Under the pieces are notes generated by a model that worked only from the letters and a program-made list of their open reading frames with translations, searched no databases and was not told the origin of the DNA. The translations under genes and the position numbers were made by a program. DNA of 64,000 nt from Halodurantibacterium daqingensis. GTDB taxonomy: Bacteria > Pseudomonadota > Alphaproteobacteria > Rhodobacterales > Rhodobacteraceae. Below, piece after piece: positions 9,406 to 17,374 of this stretch. The DNA is taken from NCBI RefSeq assembly GCF_042666235.1, contig NZ_JBHTFQ010000010.1:1-64000 (forward strand), in the 5' to 3' direction. Positions within the stretch are counted from its first letter, which is position 1; each line of letters begins with the position of its first letter.

Positions 9406-11264
9406 AACGGTGCCTGATCGAATGCGGCGTGCCGCAGGCATCCGAGGCTGATGCGCTCGCGATGAACGTCAGCGAGCCGGGCAAGAACGTCAATCTGAGG
9501 ATCGACTACATCAGCCGCTCGATGATCGGAAACATTCCCGACCTGTTGATCGACCTCCTCGAAGTGGCGGCCTATGTGTACTGCGCCGATCAGCGCATTG
9601 CACGTGGGTCCGCCATGCTCACGAACTTCGGGGAAGACTGGCGCCGCAGTTTGACCTTCTCGATTCCCGTACGTCAACCTGAGGTCTGGCAGCGTGCAGA
9701 TGTGCAGGAGCTCCTCCTCGATACGCTCGGGTTCTTGTCCGACGACAGCTATGAGATCAGTTTCCGCAAAGCGGAAGCGCCGGTGCAGCCGCGAGAGCTG
9801 TATTTTCCGGAGCTTCGCGACGCCTTCCAGGAAAACGATGAGGTGGCGCTCTTCTCCGGCGGTGTCGATTCCTATGCCGGCGCTGTCAACGACATCGTCA
9901 CTCTCGGCAAGTCGGTAACCCTCGTCGGTCATTACTCGTCAACGAAAGTACGAAACGTTCAGGAAGAGCTTATCCGCGATCTGAGACAGCGCGGGTATGA
10001 AAGGCGGGTCTCCTACGTTCCCGTCTGGGTCTCGAATGAGGTCGCCAAGCCCGTCGAGTTCACCCAGCGGACCCGCTCGTTCCTGTTTGCCTGTCTCGGT
10101 CTCGTCGTGGCGCAGATGTCGGGCAAGAACGGGTTCAGCTTCTATGAGAATGGGGTTGTCAGCATCAACCCGCCCCTGGCGGGCGACGTGGTCGGCGGCC
10201 GGGCAACGCGTACGACGCATCCTAAGGTTCTCCGCGGGTTGGAGGCGCTGTTTTCGACCTTGCTCGACAGTGAGATTGAGATCCGCACTCCGCTTCAATG
10301 GCTGACCAAGAAAGAGGTCACACAGAAGATCGCCGATGCGGGCGTTGCAGACATGCTTGCCGCCACGGTGAGTTGCACGCGACCGCGCAGCTGGACGGTC
10401 AAGCAGAAGCACTGCGGGCTCTGTTCGCAGTGCATCGACAGGCGGTTTGCCATCTTGGCTGCAGGACTGGGACAGTATGAACCGTCGCAGAACTACAAGC
10501 GCGACCTCCTCCTCGGGGATCGCAGCGCGGACGATGAGTTGCGAATGGCTCTGAGCTATGTCGCGTTCTTTCGAGACGTCGCCGCGATGCCGAAGGCGCG
10601 TTTTCTTTCTGGGTTCCAGCAGGTCATTTCCGCGCTCGATCACTTTCCTGATCTGTCAGTCGACGAGGCAGGATCACGCCTGTTCGAGCTGTTTCAGCGG
10701 CATGCGCGCTCGGTAGAAGAAGTCATTGCCAAGGCGCTCATCGAGCATGGCGACCGGCTTTACAGGGGCGAGGTTCCGCCTGGTTCGCTTCTGGCGACTT
10801 GCTTCACTCGAGACCATGTCGTGATCGCGCCGGAGTCTGACTATGATCGGCAGGCCACCGATTTCGTCGACAAGCTCAGTGCTCCCATTCTCGAGTTCGC
10901 GGTGGATCACGATGCCGAGCAGGTGCTCTTCCATGGCGGGTATCTTCTCGAAGGTGCGAACTACCGCTTCGTGAACGCGCTGGTCGAGAATTTTCGGAAG
11001 GCCAAGCGGACGCGCTCGGAGGTCCAGTTCATGCCACCTCACGATGTGGCGGACAAAATCGGCGTATCCGAGCAGTCGATGCGCCAGCAACTGCGCAGGT
11101 TGCGAGACGCGCTCGACCCGCTGGCGGTGATGCTCGGGATCCCGCTGGATCAGGACAGTTTCATCGAGACCAAGGATCGCGCTGGCTACCGCCTCAACCC
11201 GGCATGCCGCGAGATCGCCCTCGGCGACATTCAGCCCGCGAATCCGGCTGCGTCACAGGAATAA
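9402..11264 (+). CDS. QueC-family PP-loop ATPase-like protein with C-terminal winged-helix-like domain
   Basis: A 620-aa protein. The central domain has the N-type PP-loop FSGGVDS (151-157) and the QueC zinc set: Cys325, then CGLCSQC giving Cys338, 341 and 344. QueC makes preQ0 from 7-carboxy-7-deazaguanine with ATP; this protein is more than twice as long and is not beside other queuosine genes, so a household role is unlikely. Relatives QatC and Cap9 (type IV CBASS) work in anti-phage defence. Residues 1-145 form an extra N-terminal domain. The last 80 residues (SEQSMRQQLRRLRDALDP ... GYRLNP) resemble an OmpR-type winged helix. The start is TTG behind AGGAAGAGG, coupled to the upstream gene. 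It is the last gene of the unit. Confidence 0.85.
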   Translation: MKRCLIECGVPQASEADALAMNVSEPGKNVNLRIDYISRSMIGNIPDLLIDLLEVAAYVYCADQRIARGSAMLTNFGEDWRRSLTFSIPVRQPEVWQRADVQELLLDTLGFLSDDSYEISFRKAEAPVQPRELYFPELRDAFQENDEVALFSGGVDSYAGAVNDIVTLGKSVTLVGHYSSTKVRNVQEELIRDLRQRGYERRVSYVPVWVSNEVAKPVEFTQRTRSFLFACLGLVVAQMSGKNGFSFYENGVVSINPPLAGDVVGGRATRTTHPKVLRGLEALFSTLLDSEIEIRTPLQWLTKKEVTQKIADAGVADMLAATVSCTRPRSWTVKQKHCGLCSQCIDRRFAILAAGLGQYEPSQNYKRDLLLGDRSADDELRMALSYVAFFRDVAAMPKARFLSGFQQVISALDHFPDLSVDEAGSRLFELFQRHARSVEEVIAKALIEHGDRLYRGEVPPGSLLATCFTRDHVVIAPESDYDRQATDFVDKLSAPILEFAVDHDAEQVLFHGGYLLEGANYRFVNALVENFRKAKRTRSEVQFMPPHDVADKIGVSEQSMRQQLRRLRDALDPLAVMLGIPLDQDSFIETKDRAGYRLNPACREIALGDIQPANPAASQE

Positions 11265-11314
11265 CGACCCGACGTCACAGGCCGCCGCGCACAACGTCAC
11301 AATCTGCCAAGCGA

Positions 11315-11339
11315 AGCCCCGTTTTTCGCGGCTTTTTTC
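11315..11339 (+). terminator. probable terminator after the QueC-like gene
   Basis: An imperfect hairpin (AGCCCCG, T5 loop, CGCGGCT, with one mismatch) runs into T6, 50 bp after the stop codon. It also lies just past the stop of the minus-strand gene at 11351. Confidence 0.5.
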
Positions 11340-11350
11340 TTGTCTGCACG

Positions 11351-11707
11351 TCACAAGAAAGCCCGGGCGTGATCATTTCCCGCATGGTCCCAGGTCTCGC
11401 TGAGGAAGTCGCTGAGATCGGCCCAGACCTCCTCGCGGGCCGTGTCGCCCGCCAACACGACATGATCGACCAGCCAGTTCGTCGCGGCGGCGCGGGCGGT
11501 GCCGGCGGCGGTGCGGGCGCCGAGGTTCTGCGCAAGCACCCCGCGCTGCTTCGCCGGGTCGGTCTGGCTGTCCCACTGCGCATCGGCCTTGAGCGGGTCG
11601 ATCGTGCCGTCCGCCTCGACGCTGATCCGGCCGCTGGCAATCGCCTTGCGCACCGCCATGTCGCTCACGCCGCGCATCGACGCGTATCTGCGGCGCGAGA
11701 CGCCCAT
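11351..11707 (-). CDS. phage terminase small-subunit-like DNA-binding protein
   Basis: A 118-aa protein that opens with a helix-turn-helix-like segment (SRRRYASMRGVSDMAVRKAI) of the type found in Nu1-like terminase small subunits and 'elements of external origin' proteins. In tailed phages this protein recognises the packaging site and recruits the large subunit. No large-subunit, portal or capsid gene follows; the sequence passes straight into the end of the QueC-like operon. It closes a minus-strand series beginning at 16487. ATG 11707 has GAGGA upstream. Assignment rests on the HTH and context. Confidence 0.55.
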   Translation of the reverse strand: MGVSRRRYASMRGVSDMAVRKAIASGRISVEADGTIDPLKADAQWDSQTDPAKQRGVLAQNLGARTAAGTARAAATNWLVDHVVLAGDTAREEVWADLSDFLSETWDHAGNDHARAFL

Positions 11708-11806
11708 GGTCAGCTGTTCCTCAAAGCAGAAAATCCGCTAATCAATGCGGATGTAGGTGGAAAGTAGACGTGCTGCTGGCAGATCAGGGTGATCGAGATC
11801 CTCCGG

Positions 11807-12751
11807 CTACTCGTCTATTCCAAGGAGCGCCCTCAGCTGATCAACCTTTAGCCATGGCCTGATAGTATGGATGGCACGATGGCAGGTCGGACAAACCATT
11901 TTCAGATCTGACGGCTTAGTTTTCACACAATGTTCGGGGTTGGCCAGCCCTACATCGTGATGCGCTTCGATAATGCGATCCCGCAGCATTTCACTTCCGA
12001 AATATTCCGCCGGTTCGAAATCGCACGCTTCGCAAAAAAGACGTCCATGCTTGTGAATAAACTGCTCCTTAGCCTGTTTTACTACAACCCGGGATCGCTC
12101 ACGCGATCTATGCAGCCTTTCTATTAGAAACCCTTCCGGGAAGCTCGGCTCCTCCTCCTGTTCGACAGATGAAACTGTGTCAGGAAGTAGAACCCGCCCC
12201 TTGAGGGCGATATACTGTTCTTTAGTCATCTTCAGCGGCAGGAAGCGCGGAGTGGTGACCTTGTAGATATCTGACGGCATCGGTACAGGTTGTGCGAGGA
12301 TATATAGGTCCTGAGGCGCAAGTGAAACGCAGTAGTCGACAACCTCCTTCCTCAGCAGCTTAGAAAGTTGCGCAACGGATTTGCCGCCATATCGCGTTCC
12401 GAGACTTCTGACTTCGTTGAGCGCAAATAGCTCTTGAGCGCGCCTCCGGACAACCGACTCCGGCAGATCTGACACACCAAAGCTGGCGTTCTCAACGAAG
12501 CCGATAATCATCGGGTCGGGCCTAGCATGTACGCCAAGGACAAAGTTGAAAAGTCCGTTATCAAATCCCGCTGGAGTTTCTCTGAGATACAGATGGTAGC
12601 GCCCATCCACCCAAACATCCTTGGAGAAATTCCAATCCTCGTGTGCGAGACCTTCCTTGCCGAGGTAATCCTCGCCCCCCATACGTCCGCCATGGGGCCG
12701 AGTCCAGCCGAGTTCATTACCGGCCATCCGGATATATCTGAAGTTGCTCAT
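11807..12751 (-). CDS. HNH endonuclease
   Basis: A 314-aa protein. The C-terminal 90 residues carry an HNH/ββα-metal signature: FCEACDF, then IIEAHHDVGL, then MVCPTCHRAIH, giving two CxxC zinc knuckles around the catalytic histidine. The N-terminal 220 residues do not match a domain I know. Such proteins are often restriction enzymes or phage HNH nucleases. It lies between a methyltransferase gene and a terminase-like gene. The frame is open to 12862, but ATG 12751 is preferred because it has GAGGGA at good spacing. Base composition is less GC-rich than its neighbours, suggesting later insertion into the prophage block. Confidence 0.8.
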   Translation of the reverse strand: MSNFRYIRMAGNELGWTRPHGGRMGGEDYLGKEGLAHEDWNFSKDVWVDGRYHLYLRETPAGFDNGLFNFVLGVHARPDPMIIGFVENASFGVSDLPESVVRRRAQELFALNEVRSLGTRYGGKSVAQLSKLLRKEVVDYCVSLAPQDLYILAQPVPMPSDIYKVTTPRFLPLKMTKEQYIALKGRVLLPDTVSSVEQEEEPSFPEGFLIERLHRSRERSRVVVKQAKEQFIHKHGRLFCEACDFEPAEYFGSEMLRDRIIEAHHDVGLANPEHCVKTKPSDLKMVCPTCHRAIHTIRPWLKVDQLRALLGIDE

Positions 12752-12910
12752 GCTGGTCCCTCTGTTGTTCGTTGCAGCTGAGCTACCGACGCCATGCTCG
12801 TCAAGAGTAAGCGCGTCCATGTCGGACTGCATGCCAGGGAACTGAACTATCGAGCGATCCAATACTTGGAGTTCGAACTGTTCAGGTTCAACGAGGGGTC
12901 GCTGATTCAG

Positions 12911-14152
12911 TCAGGCGGGTACCGTTCGTCCGCCAGTGACTACCTCAAACACACGCCCATCCCTTTCCGGCACCGCCACCCCGCCTGTCAGGTTCTGCCA
13001 TCGTGCCACGGCCACATCGACATAGGCGGGGTTCAGCTCGATCCCGTAGCAGACCCGACCGGTGTTCTCGGCGGCGATCAGCGTGGTGCCCGAGCCCATG
13101 AACGGCTCGTAAATTGCCTGCCCGGGGCTCGAGTTGTTCAGGATCGGCCGGCGCATGCATTCAACCGGCTTCTGCGTGCCGTGCGTGGTTTCGGCATCCT
13201 GATCCTTGTTGGCGATGTGCCAGAGGGTCGTCTGTTTGCGATCGCCGGCCCAGTGGCCCTTGCCGCCCTTGCGCACGGCGTACCAGCAGGGCTCGTGCTG
13301 CCAGTGGTAATCGCCGCGGCTGAGGACCAGCCGGTCCTTGGCCCAGATGATCTGCGAACGGACATTGAAGCCGCAGGCGATCAGGCTGTCGGCGACGGTG
13401 GTGGCATGCAGAGCACCGTGCCAGACATAGGCCACATCACCCGGAAACAGTGACCAAGCCTCGCGCCAATCGGCCCGATCGTCGTTCAGCACCTTGCCAG
13501 TTCGCTTGGTGGCGGAGGCGCCGGATTGATTGCGCCATGCCGGATCGTATTCCACGCCATAGGGCGGATCTGTGACCATCAGCATCGGCTTCACGCCGGC
13601 CAGCAGCTTCTCGACATCGGTGGCGACGGTCGAGTCGCCGCAGAGCAGGCGGTGGCTCCCCATGATCCAGACGTCGCCGGGGCGCGAGACCGGTTCGATT
13701 GGCGGTTCTGGCACCTCGTCTTCACCCTCGACCGCGCCATCGTCGCTGTCGCCGAGATCGCCCAGCAGCTCGTCCAATTCAGCTTCGGAAAAGCCGATGA
13801 TGTCGAGATCGAAGTCGATGTCGCGCAGGCCTTCCAGCTCGAGGCGCAGCAGTTCCTCGTCCCAGCCGGCATTCTCAGCAATCTTGTTGTCGGCGATGAC
13901 CAGCGCGCGGCGCTGCGCCTCGGTCAGGTGGTCGAGGACGATCACCGGGACGTCGGCCAGCCCGAGCTTCTGCGCCGCCATCAGCCGCCCATGGCCCGCG
14001 ATGATGACGTCGTCGCCGCCGATCAGGATCGGGTTGGTGAAGCCGAACGCGGCAATTGAGGCGGCGATCTGCGCAATCTGGTCGTCGGAATGGGTGCGCG
14101 CATTGCGGGCGTAGGGAACGAGCCGCGGGGCGGGCATCATCTCGATCTGCAA
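12911..14152 (-). CDS. ParB-domain DNA methyltransferase (prophage type)
   Basis: A 413-aa fusion. Residues 5-100 are a ParB/Srx-type domain (ARNARTHSDDQIAQIAASI, GHGRLMAAQKLG). The C-terminal part is an N4/N6 DNA methyltransferase with motif IV TDPPYG and the SAM motif FMGSGTT, in the order of beta-class enzymes. Such ParB-methylases are common in alphaproteobacterial prophages and usually act without a cognate nuclease. The start is TTG 14152, seven bases after a GGAGG; the frame runs open to 14251 without another good site. It sits in a minus-strand series with the DUF6362-like and HNH genes. Confidence 0.88.
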   Translation of the reverse strand: MQIEMMPAPRLVPYARNARTHSDDQIAQIAASIAAFGFTNPILIGGDDVIIAGHGRLMAAQKLGLADVPVIVLDHLTEAQRRALVIADNKIAENAGWDEELLRLELEGLRDIDFDLDIIGFSEAELDELLGDLGDSDDGAVEGEDEVPEPPIEPVSRPGDVWIMGSHRLLCGDSTVATDVEKLLAGVKPMLMVTDPPYGVEYDPAWRNQSGASATKRTGKVLNDDRADWREAWSLFPGDVAYVWHGALHATTVADSLIACGFNVRSQIIWAKDRLVLSRGDYHWQHEPCWYAVRKGGKGHWAGDRKQTTLWHIANKDQDAETTHGTQKPVECMRRPILNNSSPGQAIYEPFMGSGTTLIAAENTGRVCYGIELNPAYVDVAVARWQNLTGGVAVPERDGRVFEVVTGGRTVPA

Positions 14153-14457
14153 GGCACGTCCTCCGTTCCCGCCCCTTCGGGTCATGAAAAACGCCGGGCG
14201 GTGGGACGCCCGGCGGCAGTGATCTGGCGGTCCGCGAACCTGCGAACCCAAAGGTGCGAACCCGGGGCGCGAACCCAGAATTTTGCCCTGACGCTAGAGG
14301 CTTAGCGTGCCTCTGCCCCCCCCGGATAGCGTTGCCGTTGCGGAGGAGCCAGAGCCGGGGGGAGGGGCGGCGGGCCGCGTTCCTGTCCCGATCTTATGGG
14401 CAATATGGCCTGTTTCGGCGGTACTTGTCGCGCCCGATGTTCGACCCATTCGCACCC

Positions 14458-14946
14458 TCACGGCGGCTCTTTCGCGGCCTCGCCGCGCGCCTTTGCGCCC
14501 GCCGCATCCCCGGTCGTTTTGGTGCTGTGCGGGCGGGCGCTGCTTTTCCTTTGCCTGTTCAACCGGTTGGCAATGGTCACCAGCGCCGCCGTCCAGCGCC
14601 GCCAGGCGGTGGACCGGACGCAGCCGACATGACGGCAGATGGTCTGCCAGCGATGCCCCTCGGCCCGCATCCAGACGATACGGCGGTTGTCGGCGGCATG
14701 CTGTTCGGACACGCCCCCGATCAGCGCCAGCCATTCCAGCGCCTCCTCCATGCGCTGGATCTCGCGGGCATTGGGGATCACCCGCATCGTTGCCTGCTCA
14801 TAGCCATAGGCGTGTTTCGCCTCGTAGACGTAGTCCGGCCAGGAACGGCCATAGCCACGCGCCCCCGAATCGGGCGGGTTCGGCAGGCGCTTCAGCGTCA
14901 GCGCAGCTTCCTCGAAGCGGTCCTCGATCTCTCTGGGCGTGATCAT
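14458..14946 (-). CDS. DUF6362-like phage-associated protein
   Basis: A 162-aa protein starting MITPREIEDRFEEAALTLKRLP. The middle resembles DUF6362-type proteins that sit beside ParB-methylases in Rhodobacterales prophages; a helix-turn-helix-like segment (HRWQTICRHVGCVRSTAWRRW) suggests DNA binding. Its ATG overlaps the stop of the upstream gene (ATGA at 14946-14943), so the two are coupled. The C-terminal 30 residues are Lys/Ala-rich and probably disordered. Between this stop and the methylase start (14153-14457) there are about 300 bp with no gene I can support. Confidence 0.65.
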   Translation of the reverse strand: MITPREIEDRFEEAALTLKRLPNPPDSGARGYGRSWPDYVYEAKHAYGYEQATMRVIPNAREIQRMEEALEWLALIGGVSEQHAADNRRIVWMRAEGHRWQTICRHVGCVRSTAWRRWTAALVTIANRLNRQRKSSARPHSTKTTGDAAGAKARGEAAKEPP

Positions 14947-15857
14947 GGCTGCTCCTTCATGGCCGGGACGGGGACTCCGCGCCGGGCGAGGCGCTCGACG
15001 CTCACCAGCCCGGCCGCCAGCAGGGCTTGCGCCATGGCATTGCTTATGGCGCTGGGCGGCAGGTAGCGATTGCCGTTCACCCAATCGGCATAAAAGCGCA
15101 GCTGTGGGCTTGCGCTGGTCTTCTCTGCGCCTTGCGGCCTTGCCGGTTGGCGAAGGCGTTGCTGATGGGCCGCGTGCACCGCATCGCTGAAGTAGGCCCA
15201 GGTCCGGATCGGGCTGATCCGGATATGGGTGGTCCGCGCCCGGATCACCGGCAGGATGTCAGCATCAAAGTCGATACCGTCCTGCAGCCAATCCGTGATC
15301 ACCTGAACGGTCTTGATGATCTCGGCGCGTGAGGCGGGGCAGAGGCCGGGGCCGGGGCCGGCTGCGGCCAGGCAGCGGGCCTGCGGATCAGAGTTATCCA
15401 CAGCTCGACCTTTGGGCGGTGGCGTAGTAGTAAGGTTCATAGGATGGTTTGGGTGAATCTGATTCACGGGTTGGGGTGAATCACCTTCACGGGTTACCCG
15501 TGCACCAGATTCACGGGGTGAACCCTGTTCACGGGTTGCAGTGGAGTTATCCACAGGCTGTCCTCGTGTCGAGGGCAGGTTATCCACAGCCTGCGGAACG
15601 ATGGCATATTCGACCGTGAAGCCGTGTTTACAGTCGCGCTGGCCTGCCTCCAGAACCAACCCGTCACGGATCAGTTCCTGAATGGCGAGTTGTACCGCGC
15701 GCCGTGAAAGTTCCAGATCGCGGGCGATATTGGCCTTCGAGGTCCAGATGCCGCTGCCATTATCGGCAGCCTTGTCGGCCATGTAGAGCAGCACCGATTT
15801 GCGCGTGGCCGAGCCGACGGTGCGACGTTGCACCGAAGCCGAGATCAGATTGCTCAT
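14943..15857 (-). CDS. helix-turn-helix replication-type protein of the prophage remnant
   Basis: A 304-aa protein. Residues 1-95 form a winged helix-turn-helix (TSKANIARDLELSRRAVQLAIQ) of the type in phage or plasmid replication initiators. A Pro/Thr-rich linker follows; its DNA contains several GGTTCACCC/GGGTGAATC-like repeats (about 15440-15540) and four TTATCCACAG motifs, the DnaA-box core. The C-terminal 140 residues are helical. Iteron-like repeats and DnaA-like boxes inside a replication gene suggest that it carries a phage origin. ATG 15857 is chosen because the upstream extension is low-complexity. It is coupled to the DUF6362-like gene. Confidence 0.7.
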   Translation of the reverse strand: MSNLISASVQRRTVGSATRKSVLLYMADKAADNGSGIWTSKANIARDLELSRRAVQLAIQELIRDGLVLEAGQRDCKHGFTVEYAIVPQAVDNLPSTRGQPVDNSTATREQGSPRESGARVTREGDSPQPVNQIHPNHPMNLTTTPPPKGRAVDNSDPQARCLAAAGPGPGLCPASRAEIIKTVQVITDWLQDGIDFDADILPVIRARTTHIRISPIRTWAYFSDAVHAAHQQRLRQPARPQGAEKTSASPQLRFYADWVNGNRYLPPSAISNAMAQALLAAGLVSVERLARRGVPVPAMKEQP

Positions 15858-15903
15858 CCGGGCCTCCGTCGCTCTGCAAGCCGGGTGCGAAACCCGTGCG
15901 CTT

Positions 15904-16242
15904 TCAGCGCGTCCAGCGCATCCTCTGGCGAGCGCACCAGCGCCCATGCCAGCCCTGTGCCGCATCGCGAAACGCACTCTGCGCCGGGCTGAGGCGACCG
16001 CGCAGGCTTTTCACCTCCAGAAACAGCACCCGCCCTCCCTCGAGGATCTCCTCGATCGCGCGGGTCTCGAAGGCCGTGGGCGCGATGAAGCGCAGCACCG
16101 CGTCCCAATTGATCGCCGAGATCATCGCACTGAACAGCAGGCCGATCAGCATGGCGAGCATGATCAGCGCGAGCGCGAGCGCGAGCGCGAACACAATCCC
16201 CCAGATCAGCGCCACCCCGGGCTTGTCGTCGTGACCCCTCAT
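15904..16242 (-). CDS. small membrane protein of the prophage remnant
   Basis: A 112-aa protein with one or two N-terminal hydrophobic segments (about 10-42, ALALALALIMLAMLIGLL), followed by a short soluble tail. The repeat GAGCGCGAGC in its DNA encodes the Leu/Ala run. ATG 16242 overlaps the stop of the upstream HTH gene (ATGA), which supports the start. Function is unknown. A second frame ending at 15854 could encode about 40 residues between this gene and the next, but support is weak. Confidence 0.55.
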   Translation of the reverse strand: MRGHDDKPGVALIWGIVFALALALALIMLAMLIGLLFSAMISAINWDAVLRFIAPTAFETRAIEEILEGGRVLFLEVKSLRGRLSPAQSAFRDAAQGWHGRWCARQRMRWTR

Positions 16243-16487
16243 CGCCCGGCCCGCCCACGGCCGGCGGTCTTGCGGGTCTCCTGCTCGAGCAGCCAGTCGC
16301 GCACCGCACCGCGCCGGTAGAGCACCTTGCGGCCGATGCGGATGCAGGGCGGGCCGATGCGCCGGGTCTCCCAGCGCTTCAGCGTATCGGAACTGACGCC
16401 GTTGATGCCGGCCAGCTCGCGCCGCGGCATCCAGTCGTCGAGAAGCCCCTGGGCGCTCTCGGATGTGATCATCGCCTGATCGATCAT
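16239..16487 (-). CDS. AlpA/MerR-like excisionase-type HTH protein
   Basis: An 82-aa protein with a MerR-like helix-turn-helix (MPRRELAGINGVSSDTLKRW) and the wing typical of AlpA/excisionase proteins (PPCIRIGRKVLYRRGAVRDWL). Such proteins bend DNA in excision or activate the integrase gene. ATG 16487 has AAGGA upstream. It is the first gene of the minus-strand prophage series. Confidence 0.8.
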   Translation of the reverse strand: MIDQAMITSESAQGLLDDWMPRRELAGINGVSSDTLKRWETRRIGPPCIRIGRKVLYRRGAVRDWLLEQETRKTAGRGRAGR

Positions 16488-16550
16488 GGTACGGTCCTTT
16501 CCCCGTGATTGCAGGGCAAGCGAGAGCACGGGCGCGGGACCGGCGGCGCG

Positions 16551-16568
16551 GCGCGGACCGGCGCGGGA
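16551..16568 (+). repeat. 18-bp direct repeat, copy 1 (copy 2 at 18714-18731)
   Basis: GCGCGGACCGGCGCGGGA occurs here, upstream of the AlpA-like gene, and again at 18714-18731, upstream of the integrase. The flanks differ. It could be a shared regulator or arm-type recombinase site; GC-rich chance similarity is possible. Confidence 0.5.
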
Positions 16569-16735
16569 GGCGCCGCAATCGTGCCGGTCCCATTTTTCAT
16601 GGGGTTTGCGGCACATTTGCGGGCGGGATCGGGGGCGAGCGGCGCGGTGCCACCGCGTGCGCGCCGGCCCTGATCGCCGAGGGTGCACGCTTCGGAGTAG
16701 TCAACCTGTGCGTGTGAGTGTGCCAGAGGCATCGG

Positions 16736-16757
16736 CCTGAAAGGCAAGCCTTTCAGG
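16736..16757. promoter_or_regulatory. perfect palindrome, probable operator
   Basis: CCTGAAAGGC and GCCTTTCAGG form perfect 10-bp arms around AA. The site lies 27 bp before the start at 16784 and within the divergent region facing the AlpA-like gene, a normal place for a prophage repressor or lysogeny operator. Confidence 0.6.
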
Positions 16758-16783
16758 AACATCAACAATTCAGGAAATAATCG

Positions 16784-17374
16784 ATGTCTTTACCGAAACG
16801 GGCGCTATTCACGCTGTCCGAAGCTGCTGCACGCTGGGGCTGCCAGGTTGCCGATATTGCCGAATGGGCACTGTCGGGCCATCTGGAAATCATGACGGTG
16901 ATTCCGCTCACGCGCTTTGGTGACGCGGTTCTCTCAGACCGGGTGGTGATTGCGCCCGGCGATATCATGGCGGTGTTTCGCCGCTGCGGGACTGGCCCGC
17001 ACCAGGGGATCATCCGTCGCGCCCGTGCGCTGGGCAGCAGTGAGTGGCGGAATGTTTCGCCGCCGGAATCCGGGTTGGCGATTACACGCGATGACCTGGT
17101 GCTGTCCGCCGCCTGCGTGGCGCGGTTCGAGGAGGAGCATGGCGTCTTCCGCCGGGTCAATCCCAATGCGAGTAAGGGCCACGATTGGGAGGGCTTTTAC
17201 GGCGCCCTGATCCTGCATCTCTTCCAGCGCGGCCTGCCCGAAAAGCAGGCTGATCTCGTAGGCGAGATGCAGGACTGGTTCATCGCCAACAGCACGGATG
17301 GTGATGCGCCCGAAGAAAGCACCATCCGCAAGCGGGTCAGCCCGATCTTGCGGATGCTGCACGCGGAGGCGTGA
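16784..17374 (+). CDS. conserved hypothetical protein with N-terminal HTH-like segment
   Basis: A 196-aa protein. The N-terminus (TLSEAAARWGCQVADIAEWALSG) looks like a helix-turn-helix of the type that begins many alphaproteobacterial mobile-element regulators. The rest (LARFEEEHGVFRRVNPN-like helical region, then FIANSTDGDAPEESTIRKRV) resembles a type often seen next to integrases. The gene is divergent from the AlpA-like gene and overlaps the integrase remnant tail-to-tail by 38 bp. AGGAAA precedes ATG 16784. A regulatory role is inferred from position and the palindrome upstream. Confidence 0.65.
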   Translation: MSLPKRALFTLSEAAARWGCQVADIAEWALSGHLEIMTVIPLTRFGDAVLSDRVVIAPGDIMAVFRRCGTGPHQGIIRRARALGSSEWRNVSPPESGLAITRDDLVLSAACVARFEEEHGVFRRVNPNASKGHDWEGFYGALILHLFQRGLPEKQADLVGEMQDWFIANSTDGDAPEESTIRKRVSPILRMLHAEA

